From: Streptacidiphilus fuscans
GTDB taxonomy: Bacteria; Actinomycetota; Actinomycetes; Streptomycetales; Streptomycetaceae
Assembly (NCBI RefSeq): GCF_015690355.1
Contig: NZ_JADPRT010000003.1
Coordinates: forward strand, 524,474-588,473
Length of the DNA stretch: 64,000 nucleotides
Direction: 5' to 3'
Below, piece by piece: positions 46,553 through 55,577 of this stretch (positions are counted from its first letter, which is position 1; each line of letters begins with the position of its first letter). Under the pieces are notes generated by a model. The model worked only from the letters and a program-made list of their open reading frames with translations. It made no database searches and had not been told where the DNA came from. Both the position numbers and the translations under genes were made by a program.

Positions 46553-46978
46553 TCAGCCGTACATCCGCCGCATGGTGAAGTCGACCATCTGTTCGACCGC
46601 CTTGGCGTCGAAGACCATCCGGTGCTCCCCCTCCATGTCCATCGCGAAGCCGTAGCCCGTCGGCAGCAGGTCCAGGACCTCCGCGCCGGTCACGGTGAAG
46701 TACTTGGAGTCCTTGCCGGCGTAGCGGCGCAGCTCCTTGAGGGAGCTGAACATCGGGATCACCGGCTGCGGGGTGTTGTGCAGGGCCAGGAAGCCGGGCC
46801 GTTCCCCGCGCGGGCAGTAGACCTTGGAGGTGATGAAGATCGACTGGAAGTCCTCGACCGACATCCCGCCCGAGGTGAACATCCGGATCGCGTCCGCCAG
46901 CGAGGGCGGAGTGGGCTCCGGATAGGGCTGTTGGTAGCCGGGGTTCGGCCCTTGCTGGGGCTGCTCATAGCCGTACAC
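46553..46978 (-). CDS. SseB-like domain protein
   Basis: A 141-residue protein. A Gln/Pro/Tyr/Gly-rich N-terminus (~30 residues) precedes an SseB-type N-terminal domain: LADAIRMFTSG, VYCPRGERPGFLALHNTPQPVIPMFSSLKELRRYAG, and TGAEVLDLLPTGYGFAMDME. In actinobacteria this domain is found in small proteins of unknown role, some near type VII secretion genes. No ESX gene is seen here. Confidence 0.75.
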   Translation of the reverse strand: MYGYEQPQQGPNPGYQQPYPEPTPPSLADAIRMFTSGGMSVEDFQSIFITSKVYCPRGERPGFLALHNTPQPVIPMFSSLKELRRYAGKDSKYFTVTGAEVLDLLPTGYGFAMDMEGEHRMVFDAKAVEQMVDFTMRRMYG

Positions 46979-47079
46979 GGGTCCAGGCTAGCGAGACTTC
47001 GGCGCCTGGTGTGACGCAGATCCCGCCCGATATCCGCCTGAGATCGGCAGCTGATCCGCCGGGAGGGGTTGATCTAAGT

Positions 47080-47091
47080 TACCCTTGGGTA
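47080..47091. promoter_or_regulatory. palindromic operator candidate before acyl-CoA dehydrogenase
   Basis: TACCC-TT-GGGTA, a perfect 12-bp palindrome lying between a TTGATC (47069-47074) and a TAGCAT (47090-47095) that could be -35 and -10 elements with a short 15-bp spacer. TetR-type fatty-acid repressors often use such sites; unproven here. Confidence 0.4.
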
Positions 47092-47210
47092 GCATCATGG
47101 AGGCTACTTGCTGGTAGTCGGTAGATCGCGCTGGTGGATGCCGGATCCCCCCTGGATCCTGCAGGATCTCCCCGGTGGATCGCGTCGATCGAGTATGAGG
47201 GTTCACGACT

Positions 47211-49040
47211 ATGGGTCACTACAAGTCCAATCTCCGCGACCTGGAGTTCAACCTCTTCGAGGTGCTCGGTCGTGACGAGGTCTACGGCACCGGTCCGTTC
47301 GCCGACATGGATGTCGACACGGCGAAGTCGATCCTGGCCGAGATCTCCCGCCTCGCCGAGAACGAGCTGGCCGCCTCCTTCACGGACGCGGACCGCAACC
47401 CGCCGGTCTTCGACCCGGAGACCAACACCGCGCCGATACCCGAGACCTTCAAGAAGAGCTACCAGGCGTACATGGACGCCGAGTGGTGGCGTCTGGGCAT
47501 CCCGGAGGCCATCGGCGGCACGCCCACCCCGAACTCCCTGATCTGGTCCTACGCCGAGATGGTGCTGGGCGCCAACCCGGCCATCTGGATGTACTCCTCC
47601 GGCCCGGCCTTCGCCGGCGTCGTCTTCGAGGAGGGCACCGAGGAGCAGCACAAGATCGCCAAGCTCATGGCCGACAAGGGCTGGGGCGCCACCATGGTGC
47701 TGACCGAGCCCGACGCGGGCTCCGACGTCGGCGCCGGCCGCACCAAGGCGATCCAGCAGGCCGACGGCAGCTGGCACATCGAGGGCGTGAAGCGCTTCAT
47801 CACCTCGGGCGAGCACGACATGTCCGAGAACATCATCCACCTGGTGCTGGCCCGCCCCGAGGGCGCCGGCCCCGGCACCAAGGGCCTCTCGCTCTTCATC
47901 GTGCCGAAGTACGACTTCGACTGGGAGACCGGCGAGCTGGGCGAGCGCAACGGCGCCTACGCCACCAACGTCGAGCACAAGATGGGCCTGAAGGCTTCCA
48001 ACACGTGCGAGATGACCTTCGGTGCCAAGCACCCCGCCAAGGGCTGGCTGGTCGGCGAGAAGCACGACGGCATCCGCCAGATGTTCCGCATCATCGAGTT
48101 CGCCCGCATGATGGTCGGCACGAAGGCGATCGCCACCCTCTCCACCGGCTACCTGAACGCGCTGGAGTACGCCAAGGAGCGCGTGCAGGGCCCGGACCTG
48201 GCCGAGTTCCTGGACAAGGCCGCGCCGCGCGTCACCATCACGCACCACCCGGACGTGCGCCGCTCGCTGCTGACCCAGAAGGCGTACGCCGAGGGCATGC
48301 GCGCGCTGGTGCTCTACACCGCGACCGTCCAGGACGAGGTGCAGCTGCTCAAGGCCCGCGGCGAGGACGCCTCGGCCGCCGAGCGCCTGAACGACCTGCT
48401 GCTGCCGATCGTCAAGGGCTACGGCTCGGAGAAGTCCTACGAGCAGCTGGCCCAGTCGCTGCAGACCTTCGGCGGCTCCGGCTTCCTGCAGGAGTACCCG
48501 ATCGAGCAGTACATCCGGGACGCCAAGATCGACACCCTCTACGAGGGCACCACCGCCATCCAGGGCCAGGACTTCTTCTTCCGGAAGATCGTCAAGGACC
48601 AGGGCCAGGCGCTGACCGCGCTCTCCGAGCAGATCTCCAAGGCGATCGCGGGCGGCATCGGCGGCGAGGAGCTGGCCGCCGAGCGCGACCTGCTGGCCGC
48701 CGCCGCGGGCGACCTGGAGGCCATCGTCGGCACCATGCTGGCCCAGCTCGGCTCGGTCGAGCAGGACACCCGCAACATGTACAAGGTCGGCCAGAACACC
48801 ACCCGCCTGCTGCTCGCCTCCGGCGACGTGGTCGTCGGCTGGCTGCTCATGCGCCAGGCCTCGGTGGCCCAGGCCAAGCTGGCGGCGGGCGCCTCCGAGA
48901 AGGACGTGCCGTTCTACCAGGGCAAGATCGCCGCGGCGCGCTTCTTCACCCGCAACGTCCTGCCGGGCGTCCACACCCAGCGGCAGATCGCCGAGGGCAT
49001 CGACAACGCGATCATGGACCTCCCGGAGGAGGCGTTCTGA
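47211..49040 (+). CDS. acyl-CoA dehydrogenase, long (C-terminal extended) type
   Basis: A 609-residue FAD enzyme catalysing alpha,beta-dehydrogenation of acyl-CoA in beta-oxidation. Order: N-terminal extension [19 protein letters not shown], the helical domain, the middle beta domain with [17 protein letters not shown] and [16 protein letters not shown], then the C-terminal domain with the catalytic base in [15 protein letters not shown] and an extra ~130-residue C-terminal helical domain typical of ~600-residue members. The start has only a weak ribosome site (GAGGG, 47198). A palindrome in the promoter suggests repression by a TetR-type protein. Confidence 0.95.
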   Translation: MGHYKSNLRDLEFNLFEVLGRDEVYGTGPFADMDVDTAKSILAEISRLAENELAASFTDADRNPPVFDPETNTAPIPETFKKSYQAYMDAEWWRLGIPEAIGGTPTPNSLIWSYAEMVLGANPAIWMYSSGPAFAGVVFEEGTEEQHKIAKLMADKGWGATMVLTEPDAGSDVGAGRTKAIQQADGSWHIEGVKRFITSGEHDMSENIIHLVLARPEGAGPGTKGLSLFIVPKYDFDWETGELGERNGAYATNVEHKMGLKASNTCEMTFGAKHPAKGWLVGEKHDGIRQMFRIIEFARMMVGTKAIATLSTGYLNALEYAKERVQGPDLAEFLDKAAPRVTITHHPDVRRSLLTQKAYAEGMRALVLYTATVQDEVQLLKARGEDASAAERLNDLLLPIVKGYGSEKSYEQLAQSLQTFGGSGFLQEYPIEQYIRDAKIDTLYEGTTAIQGQDFFFRKIVKDQGQALTALSEQISKAIAGGIGGEELAAERDLLAAAAGDLEAIVGTMLAQLGSVEQDTRNMYKVGQNTTRLLLASGDVVVGWLLMRQASVAQAKLAAGASEKDVPFYQGKIAAARFFTRNVLPGVHTQRQIAEGIDNAIMDLPEEAF

Positions 49041-49113
49041 TCGTCGGCTGACGGTCGGCCGATCGTCGTCCGACCGTCGTCCGATCACCGGTCGGCCGGA
49101 GCGAGCCCGGAAC

Positions 49114-49143
49114 AGGCCCGGACCCTTTGGGTCCGGGCCTTTC
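49114..49143 (+). terminator. intrinsic terminator after acyl-CoA dehydrogenase
   Basis: A perfect 12-bp stem (49114-49125 with 49129-49140), 3-base loop, then TTT. Located 73 bp past the stop. Confidence 0.9.
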
Positions 49144-49294
49144 CTGTTCCCGGCCTATGCTCGACCCGAGACCGAAAGACCCGAGAGACCACGACCGAGA
49201 ACCGTGTCACGTCGTCCGGTGGCTCCCCACGAGCCGCCGCCCTGCTCGTACCCCGAGCGCCCAACCCTCAGCACCCAGCACTTCTGGAGCAGCT

Positions 49295-50602
49295 TTGACC
49301 CCCGCCGCAGCAGTCGGTGCCCATGGCTTCGACCGAGGCCACACCGACGACCTCATCGCCTACCTGCAGTCCAGCCCCTCCCCTTTCCACGCGGTGGCGA
49401 GCGCGGCGACCCGGCTGGAGAAGGCCGGGTTCCGGCAGGTCGACGAGACCGCAGCCTGGGACGACGCGCCCGGCGGCCGGTACCTGATCCGCGGTGGCGC
49501 GCTCGTCGCCTGGTACGTCCCGGAGGGTGCGACTCCGGACACCCCGTTCCGGATCGTCGGCGCGCACACGGACTCGCCCAACCTCCGCGTCAAGCCGATC
49601 CCGGACACCGGCACCCACGGCTGGCGTCAGGTCGCCGTCGAGATCTACGGCGGCGTCCCGCTGAACACCTGGCTCGACCGCGACCTCGGCCTCTCCGGCC
49701 GCCTCGCGCTGCGCGACGGCAGCGTCGTCCTGGTCCAGCTGGACGAGCCGCTGCTGCGCGTCCCGCAGCTCGCCATCCACCTGGACCGCAGCGTCAACGA
49801 CTCGATGACGCTGGACCGGCAGCGGCACCTCACCCCGATCTGGGGCCTCGGCGAGGTCGACGAGGGCTCGCTGATCGCCTACGTCGCGGCGGCGGCCGGG
49901 GTCGCGGCGGACGACGTGGTCGGCTGGGACCTGATGGTCCACGACGTGCAGCCGCCCTCCTACCTGGGCCGCGACCGCGAGCTGCTGGCCGCGCCGCGCC
50001 TGGACAACCTGCTCTCCGTCCACGCCGGCACCGCCGCGCTCGCCGCTGCCGTCGCGGAGGGCGAGAACCTGCCCCACATCCCGGTGCTGGCCGCGTTCGA
50101 CCACGAGGAGACCGGCAGCGAGTCCGACACCGGCGCACAGGGCCCGCTGCTCGGCACCGTGCTGGAGCGGCTCGTCTTCTCCCGTGGCGGCAGCGTCGAG
50201 GACCGCGCCCGCGCGCTGGCCGGCACTGTCTGCCTCTCCTCGGACATGGGCCACGCCGTCCATCCCAACTACAGCGAGCGCCACGAGCCGGGTCACCACC
50301 CGATGCCCAACAAGGGCCCGATCCTCAAGGTCAACGTCAACAACCGCTACGCCACCAACGCGGTCGGCCGTCAGGTCTTCGCCGCCGCGTGCGAGAAGGC
50401 GGGCGTGCCGTGGCAGACCTTCGTCTCCAACAACGCCGTGGCCTGCGGGACGACCATCGGCCCGATCACGGCCGCCCGGCTGGGCATCTCGACCGTCGAC
50501 TGCGGCATCGCGGCGCTGTCCATGCACTCCGCCCGTGAGCTCTGCGGCGCGGACGACCCGTTCCTGCTGGCGGCGGCGCTCCGGGCGTTCCTGGAGAGCT
50601 GA
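49295..50602 (+). CDS. M18-family aminopeptidase
   Basis: The start is taken as TTG at 49295 with CTGGAGC 5 bp upstream; no in-frame ATG fits, and the frame further upstream covers the terminator. The 435-residue enzyme has all zinc ligands of M18: GAHTDSPNLRVKP, APRLDNLLSVHA, FDHEETGSES, SSDMGHAVHPNY and the final SMHSARELCG. It removes acidic or neutral N-terminal residues from peptides in the cytosol as a large tetrahedral oligomer. Confidence 0.93.
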   Translation: MTPAAAVGAHGFDRGHTDDLIAYLQSSPSPFHAVASAATRLEKAGFRQVDETAAWDDAPGGRYLIRGGALVAWYVPEGATPDTPFRIVGAHTDSPNLRVKPIPDTGTHGWRQVAVEIYGGVPLNTWLDRDLGLSGRLALRDGSVVLVQLDEPLLRVPQLAIHLDRSVNDSMTLDRQRHLTPIWGLGEVDEGSLIAYVAAAAGVAADDVVGWDLMVHDVQPPSYLGRDRELLAAPRLDNLLSVHAGTAALAAAVAEGENLPHIPVLAAFDHEETGSESDTGAQGPLLGTVLERLVFSRGGSVEDRARALAGTVCLSSDMGHAVHPNYSERHEPGHHPMPNKGPILKVNVNNRYATNAVGRQVFAAACEKAGVPWQTFVSNNAVACGTTIGPITAARLGISTVDCGIAALSMHSARELCGADDPFLLAAALRAFLES

Positions 50603-50640
50603 GCCCGCACGTGCAGGCGCCGACGGCGCCGCCGCGCGCG

Positions 50641-50673
50641 GAAGGGGCCGGGCAGCACCTGCCCGGCCCCTTC
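50641..50673. terminator. bidirectional terminator
   Basis: A perfect 15-bp stem (50641-50655 with 50659-50673) and 3-base loop between the convergent aminopeptidase and NHL-protein genes. A second small stem (50681-50698) follows. Confidence 0.88.
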
Positions 50674-50707
50674 TCGTGCGACAAGCCCTATTGCTTGTCC
50701 ATTCCGG

Positions 50708-52540
50708 CTAGTCGTCCATCCCGGCGAGCACCAGCGCGAGGCGCGCGGTCCCTGCTTCGGTGACCTTGACCGGCACGCCCCAGTCCTGCTGGTGCACGTG
50801 GCAGGTCGGGAACTCGATCGCCGGGTCCGCGTCGCACGACGCCGCCATCGCCGAGACGTGCAGCACGCCCTTGGTGACTTCGGGGTCGAGCGTCAGCTCG
50901 CGGCGCAGCCCTGTATCCGCGCCCGCACCTGTGCTGATCAGCTCCGGGGGAGTGGAACTGACGAGCAGTCGGGTGGCCGGGCCGTAGGTCTCGTCCAGCT
51001 TCTGGCCGGTCGGCGGCGTGAAGACGACGTCCAGCGTCAGCGTCCCGGGCGCGACCTCCGTGGCTGGGCGCTGCGTCCGGTGCGCGGCGGCCTCGACCCG
51101 GACCGCCTCCTCGGGTAGCCGCAGCCGGGTCAGCCGGTGCCGGGCCGACTCGATCACCACGATCTCGTCCCCGTCCACGACCGTGCCCGACGGCTCGCGC
51201 AGGTCGGTCGCGAGCGTGCTGACCTGGCCGGACTCGGGGTCGAAGCGGCGCAGCGCGTGGTTGTACGTGTCGGCGACGGCGACTGAGCCGTCGGGCAGCA
51301 CGGTCACCCCCAGCGGGTGCTGCAGCAGCGCCTGGTCGGCGGCCCCGTCCCGGTGCCCGAAGTCGAACAGGCCGGTGCCGACGGCAGTGTGCACCTCGTG
51401 CGTCCCCGCGTCGACCCAGCGCACGGCGGAGGTCTCCGAGTCCGCGACCCAGAGCCGGCTCCCGTCCGCCGCCACGGCCAACCCGGACGGCTGCGCGAAC
51501 CACGCCTCGGCGGCGGGGCCGTCGACCAGCCCCTCGTTGGTGGTCCCTGCCTCGACCTGGACGGTGTCGGCGGCGGGGTCGTAGCTCCACAGCTGGTGCG
51601 TGCCCGCCATCGCGATCCACACCCGGCTGTCGAACAAGGCCACGTCCCACGGCGAGGAGAGATCCACCTCACGTGCGGGACCGCTGGTCGCGGAGTTCTG
51701 CCACCACTGTCGCCCGGTCCCGGCGAGCGTGCTGACCTCACCGGTGGTGAGGTTCACGCCGCGCAGCGCGTGGTTGACCGTGTCGGCCACCACGACGTCG
51801 TAGGACCGGCCCTCGACCCCGCCCTCCACCAGGGCGAGCCCCTGCGGCTCGCTGAACCGCGCGTCCTCCGCCTTCCCGTCGACGAAGCCGCGCTCCCCGC
51901 TGCCGATCCGCCGGACGACGGTCTCCCCGTCCTCGGCGAACTCGACCAGCGAGTGGTGCCCGGAGTCCGCCACCAGGAACCCGCCTCCGGGCAGCCGCAC
52001 GGCCTTCCCGGGGAACTTCAGCGCCCCGGCCACCGGCTCGGGCGCGACGTACGGTCCGTCCCCGCGCCGCAGCGTCCCCTTCGCCTCGTGCTCCGCCTCC
52101 AGCTCGGCGACCAGCGCGCCGATGGCGTGCGCGTGCCCCTCCCCGGCATGCTGCGCGACGACGTACCCCTCGGGATCGATCACCACCAGCGTCGGCCACG
52201 CCCGCACGGCGTACTGCTTCCACGTCGCCAGCTCGGGATCGTCCAGCACGGGGTGCTCCACCTCGTACCGCGCCACAGCGTCGACGACGGCCTGATGCTC
52301 GGCCTCGTGCACGAACTTCGGCGAGTGCACCCCGACGATGACCAGCGTGTCCCGGTGTGCCTCCTCCAACTCCCGCAGCTCGTCGAGGACGTGGAGGCAG
52401 TTGATACAGCAGAAGGTCCAGAAGTCTACGATGACGCACTTACCTCGCAGGTCCGCGAGGGTGAGGTCCTTGCCACCGGTGTTGATCCATCCGCCCTTGC
52501 CGACCAGCTCGGGGGCGCGTACGCGTGCACGTGAAGCCAT
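50708..52540 (-). CDS. thioredoxin-like/NHL-repeat fusion protein
   Basis: A 610-residue protein from the ATG at 52540. Residues ~10-150 are a TlpA/thioredoxin-like domain with the redox motif Cys45-x-x-Cys48 in WTFCCINCLHVLDEL and the cis-proline loop AWPTLVV. Residues ~170-500 hold about six NHL beta-propeller repeats (FLVADSGHHSLVEF, VVVADTVNHALRG, SVAVADTYNHALRRFD). A ~110-residue C-terminal domain follows. No signal peptide, so it is probably cytosolic. Homologues are known across bacteria and in vertebrate NHLRC2; the role is likely thiol redox control of a partner bound by the propeller. Confidence 0.9.
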   Translation of the reverse strand: MASRARVRAPELVGKGGWINTGGKDLTLADLRGKCVIVDFWTFCCINCLHVLDELRELEEAHRDTLVIVGVHSPKFVHEAEHQAVVDAVARYEVEHPVLDDPELATWKQYAVRAWPTLVVIDPEGYVVAQHAGEGHAHAIGALVAELEAEHEAKGTLRRGDGPYVAPEPVAGALKFPGKAVRLPGGGFLVADSGHHSLVEFAEDGETVVRRIGSGERGFVDGKAEDARFSEPQGLALVEGGVEGRSYDVVVADTVNHALRGVNLTTGEVSTLAGTGRQWWQNSATSGPAREVDLSSPWDVALFDSRVWIAMAGTHQLWSYDPAADTVQVEAGTTNEGLVDGPAAEAWFAQPSGLAVAADGSRLWVADSETSAVRWVDAGTHEVHTAVGTGLFDFGHRDGAADQALLQHPLGVTVLPDGSVAVADTYNHALRRFDPESGQVSTLATDLREPSGTVVDGDEIVVIESARHRLTRLRLPEEAVRVEAAAHRTQRPATEVAPGTLTLDVVFTPPTGQKLDETYGPATRLLVSSTPPELISTGAGADTGLRRELTLDPEVTKGVLHVSAMAASCDADPAIEFPTCHVHQQDWGVPVKVTEAGTARLALVLAGMDD

Positions 52541-52642
52541 ACCTGCATCCAACCGCATCGGGGTGCGGACGCATTCCGACAGGTGTCGCGCAATGGCCCG
52601 ATCATCGAGTGACCTGGTCGCCTCGCCAGTCGGGGCGGCAGG

Positions 52643-53122
52643 CTATTCGAGATCGAAGTTGCCATCCCAGGCGGGAAGCCACTCAGCAGCGACCTCCTCG
52701 GCCAGGGCACCGCGCAGCCACTCGACGCAGGTCAGCTCATAGTCGATCCACTCGGCGTGACTGAGCACCCATGCGGAGACTGTCCACCTACCGTCCGGCC
52801 GGGGCACGAGAAACAGCTGGTCGGAGTAGGGAGTGTGGCCCCAATGCAGCATGCCCCCATCGCTGGGGAGGATGGGGTGGGGGATGTATCGCGACTGCTC
52901 AAGGCTGTCTCGCATGCTCTCGGGGTGACCGTCGCGGTAGAGCTCCGGGCCGAAAATCGTGAGGTAGCCAGCAATTGACTGGTCCCCGTAGGCGAGGGTG
53001 AGGTCCTTGAAGTCTTCGGGCAGTCGCAGCCCCCACTTTCTTTCCAACTCGTCGTAAGAGTCGAGGGCATCTGCGGGAGCTGGCTGCCCTAGGAAAGCCG
53101 CAATCGATGACAGGTCGGTCAT
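52643..53122 (-). CDS. SUKH/SMI1-KNR4 family protein
   Basis: The ATG at 53122 has GGGAG before it and gives 159 residues; the upstream part of the open frame is not coding. ERKWGLRLPEDFKDLTLAYGDQSIAGYLTIFGPE and the following DGGMLHWGHTPYSDQLFLV are typical of SUKH-fold proteins. Many act as immunity proteins against contact-dependent toxins; no toxin is seen beside it, so it may be an orphan immunity or housekeeping member. Confidence 0.8.
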   Translation of the reverse strand: MTDLSSIAAFLGQPAPADALDSYDELERKWGLRLPEDFKDLTLAYGDQSIAGYLTIFGPELYRDGHPESMRDSLEQSRYIPHPILPSDGGMLHWGHTPYSDQLFLVPRPDGRWTVSAWVLSHAEWIDYELTCVEWLRGALAEEVAAEWLPAWDGNFDLE

Positions 53123-53528
53123 GAACTGCTCCCTTGCTTCGCTGTCTGCTTCGCGCGCAGCGTAAAGGCTGGCCCTGACACCCGCCGGATTGGTGCTCGG
53201 GACACTGTGGGTGACTGGCTGCCCTGCTATCCCGTCTCGATCCGGCCTTCCGGCCGAGGCCGCGCCGCGCCCATAGACCATCCTTATGCAAGGAAATCAG
53301 CACTCAATAGATACACCGGGCAAATCAACGCTAAGTGGCCTTTCTGGCAATTTCGCCACAGATCAGGGGCGAATTGACAGTCTCTGCAGCAACAGGCAAG
53401 CTGCCCCTGTCATAATTCCGCTCCGTACAAAAAGGATGCCGCGCAACGAGTTGCTCGCGCGTTCCGGAGGCCCACGGCCGTGCCTGGGGAGGGGCGGAAG
53501 CGCCCGAGCAAGCGGTCCAGGGGGAGAC
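53123..53528. other. 406-bp leader between SUKH and acyltransferase genes
   Basis: The stretch 53280-53445 is clearly richer in A and T than the rest of the window and probably contains promoters for both divergent genes. The acyltransferase frame is open from 53286, but codon bias there is poor and no ribosome site precedes the ATGs at 53286 or 53436. No gene is called. Confidence 0.4.
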
Positions 53529-54710
53529 TTGTCCAACCACATAGCTGAGGCTCTGTCGCCGGTCGAAGCACCCGGCCCGACGCCTGCTCAGGACACCCCT
53601 AACCCTCTGACTACCCGCCAGCGCGCGCCCCGCCTCGCAGTGGTGGACGGCATGCGGCTGATTGCCGCCCTTGCGGTCGCCGGCTACCACTACCTCGGGA
53701 TCAAGACCCCGGCCCAATGGGGCGTTTCTCCCTTGGATTTCGCTTATCCGCTGCATCACGCGCTGATGTACGGGTGGCTCGGAGTCGAGGCATTCTTCGT
53801 AATCAGTGGATTCGTAATCTGCATGAGCAGTTGGGGTCGCACTCCGGGGCAATTCGCTGTCTCCCGGATATCCCGGCTCTATCCGGCGTACTGGTGCGCA
53901 ATTGTGCTGATCGTGGCCCGGATCGCGCTGATCCCCATGCAGACGCACAACATCGCGTCCGTGATCCACCCGCGGATCGTGCTGGCGAACCTCACCATGT
54001 TCCCAGGCTCCCTGCACATCAACCTGCTCGACGGGGTCGCTTGGACGCTGAATGTGGAGGCGCACTTCTACCTGCTGATGGCCGCCGTGCTCGCCTTCGG
54101 CACCACCTACCAGCGCATGATGGGCTTCTGTGCCGTCTGGCTCGTCGCCGGTTATGTCGTCCAGGAGACCCACAGTACCTTCCTCGACGACTTCGTCCTC
54201 AGCGACTACACCGGGCTCTTCGTCGCGGGCATGGCCGTCTACCTGATGTACCGCTTCGGCCAGAACCTGATGCTGTGGACGCTGCTTGGCTCAGCCTGGG
54301 CCTACGAGTTGGTCATGTTGCAGGACCGGCTCAACGGGCACCCTGCTGACTGGGGCACCAACGTGCTCTGCTCGTGGACCGTCGCCGCCGCGCTGCTGAC
54401 CGGCTTCCTCGTCCTGCTGATGCTGGCCACCATCGGCCCCCTCGCGCGGGTCCAGTGGCGCTGGCTCGTCACCGCCGGGGCGCTCACGTACCCGTTCTAC
54501 CTCGTCCACCAGGCCATCGGTGTCCCCATGGGCGAGGAACTCACCCTGCACGTCGGCTGGCTCGGCGTCTGGGGCCGGATCTTGGTCACCGTCGGTTCGA
54601 TGCTGCTGCTCTCCTACCTGATCCACCGACTCGTCGAGAAGCCCCTCGGTCGCTACTTGCGCCAGCGACTCGCCCGCGCACTCAAAGCTCCCACCGAAGT
54701 GGCCCGGTAG
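53529..54710 (+). CDS. acyltransferase-3 family membrane protein (OafA-like)
   Basis: The proposed TTG start at 53529 follows GGGGAG and yields 393 residues, the usual family length; upstream ATGs (53286, 53436) are alternatives. Ten or so membrane helices. The first conserved motif LAVVDGMRLIAALAVAGYHY includes the essential histidine, and FFVISGFVICMSSWGRTPGQFAVSRISRLYPAYW is the second hallmark. It transfers acetyl or other acyl groups to surface sugars or small molecules. The C-terminal FYLVHQAIG and LIHRLVEKPLGRYLR also fit. Not next to the glycan locus, so the target is unknown. Confidence 0.88.
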   Translation: MSNHIAEALSPVEAPGPTPAQDTPNPLTTRQRAPRLAVVDGMRLIAALAVAGYHYLGIKTPAQWGVSPLDFAYPLHHALMYGWLGVEAFFVISGFVICMSSWGRTPGQFAVSRISRLYPAYWCAIVLIVARIALIPMQTHNIASVIHPRIVLANLTMFPGSLHINLLDGVAWTLNVEAHFYLLMAAVLAFGTTYQRMMGFCAVWLVAGYVVQETHSTFLDDFVLSDYTGLFVAGMAVYLMYRFGQNLMLWTLLGSAWAYELVMLQDRLNGHPADWGTNVLCSWTVAAALLTGFLVLLMLATIGPLARVQWRWLVTAGALTYPFYLVHQAIGVPMGEELTLHVGWLGVWGRILVTVGSMLLLSYLIHRLVEKPLGRYLRQRLARALKAPTEVAR

Positions 54711-55043
54711 CGGCGCCCGCGAGATCAGCACATTGCTTCGCGGGAGATACCACCAGCTTGACCCGCGGCGTACCGATCAGCCCAGGACACTCAAGCTGCA
54801 ACCGAGTCGGTCCCATCCGGTCGCCGTCGCCTCGTCCATGACAGGGGAATGACCGCCAGACTGCTATGGCGGTACTCAATGCCTGGCGGGCTCTAGTGTG
54901 GCGGAGCACATCGCTGACTGGTTCGAGTCATCTAGCCCACCCACCCGCTGGCATTCGTCACTCTGACGCGAATTCATCTGGTGGCGACGGGGTGGGCCCT
55001 TGGGTCTGACATGCTGAGGGTCCAGTGAGAGGGGTCGCTAGCG
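54711..55043. other. 333-bp intergenic region before Nudix gene
   Basis: No gene seen. A short hairpin (GACT-GGTTCG-AGTC near 54916-54929) resembles a T-arm, and GGGCT at 54888 could pair with AGCCC at 54934, but stems do not close into a tRNA. The 3' end should hold the Nudix promoter; GAGAGGGG (55027-55034) is its ribosome site. Confidence 0.35.
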
Positions 55044-55577
55044 ATGCAGTGGAAGATCCACGGGGAACGTCCGATCTACGAGAACCCTTGGGTGAACGTG
55101 TGGTTGGTCGACGTCGAGCAGCCGGACGGGCACCGGTGGGAGCACCACGTGCTGAAGCTGCGCCACCTGGCGGTGGCTGCCGTGGTGAATGACCGGCGTG
55201 AGGTGCTGATGATGTGGCGGCACCGGTTCATCACCGACTCGTGGGCCTGGGAGCTTCCCATGGGCTTGATCGAGGCGGACGAGAGCCCGGCCGAGGCCGC
55301 GGCCCGCGAGGTCCTGGAGGAGACGGGTTGGCGGACCGCTGAGGTCAAGCCCCTGATCTACGCGCAGCCCGCGAACGGGATCACCGACTCAGAGCACTTC
55401 GTCTTCCGGGCTGACGCCGCTGAATACGTCGGGCCGCCGAGCGAGAAGAACGAGTCGGACCGGATCGAGTGGATTCCCTTGTCCGCGTTGCGCGGGATGA
55501 TCGACCGCCGAGAGATCGTCAGCAGTGGATCGCTCGTCGGCGTGCTGTACCTCCTGCTCGATGAGGCTGGGCTGTAG
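55044..55577 (+). CDS. Nudix hydrolase
   Basis: A 177-residue protein with a full Nudix box (G-x5-E-x7-R-E-x2-E-E-x-G): GLIEADESPAEAAAREVLEE followed by TGW. The N-terminal KIHGERPIYENPWVNVWLVDVEQPDGHRWEHH resembles ADP-ribose or nucleoside-diphosphate-sugar hydrolases. The substrate is not determined. It is convergent with, and adjacent to, an XRE-TPR regulator; pairs of this kind recur in streptomycetes. Confidence 0.9.
   Translation: MQWKIHGERPIYENPWVNVWLVDVEQPDGHRWEHHVLKLRHLAVAAVVNDRREVLMMWRHRFITDSWAWELPMGLIEADESPAEAAAREVLEETGWRTAEVKPLIYAQPANGITDSEHFVFRADAAEYVGPPSEKNESDRIEWIPLSALRGMIDRREIVSSGSLVGVLYLLLDEAGL

Noticed and set aside
54888..54938. tRNA-like fragment (GGGCT...AGCCC with a GGTTCGAGTC segment)
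   Set aside because: The would-be T-stem does not pair, there is no anticodon arm, and length is 51 nt; at most a decayed remnant.
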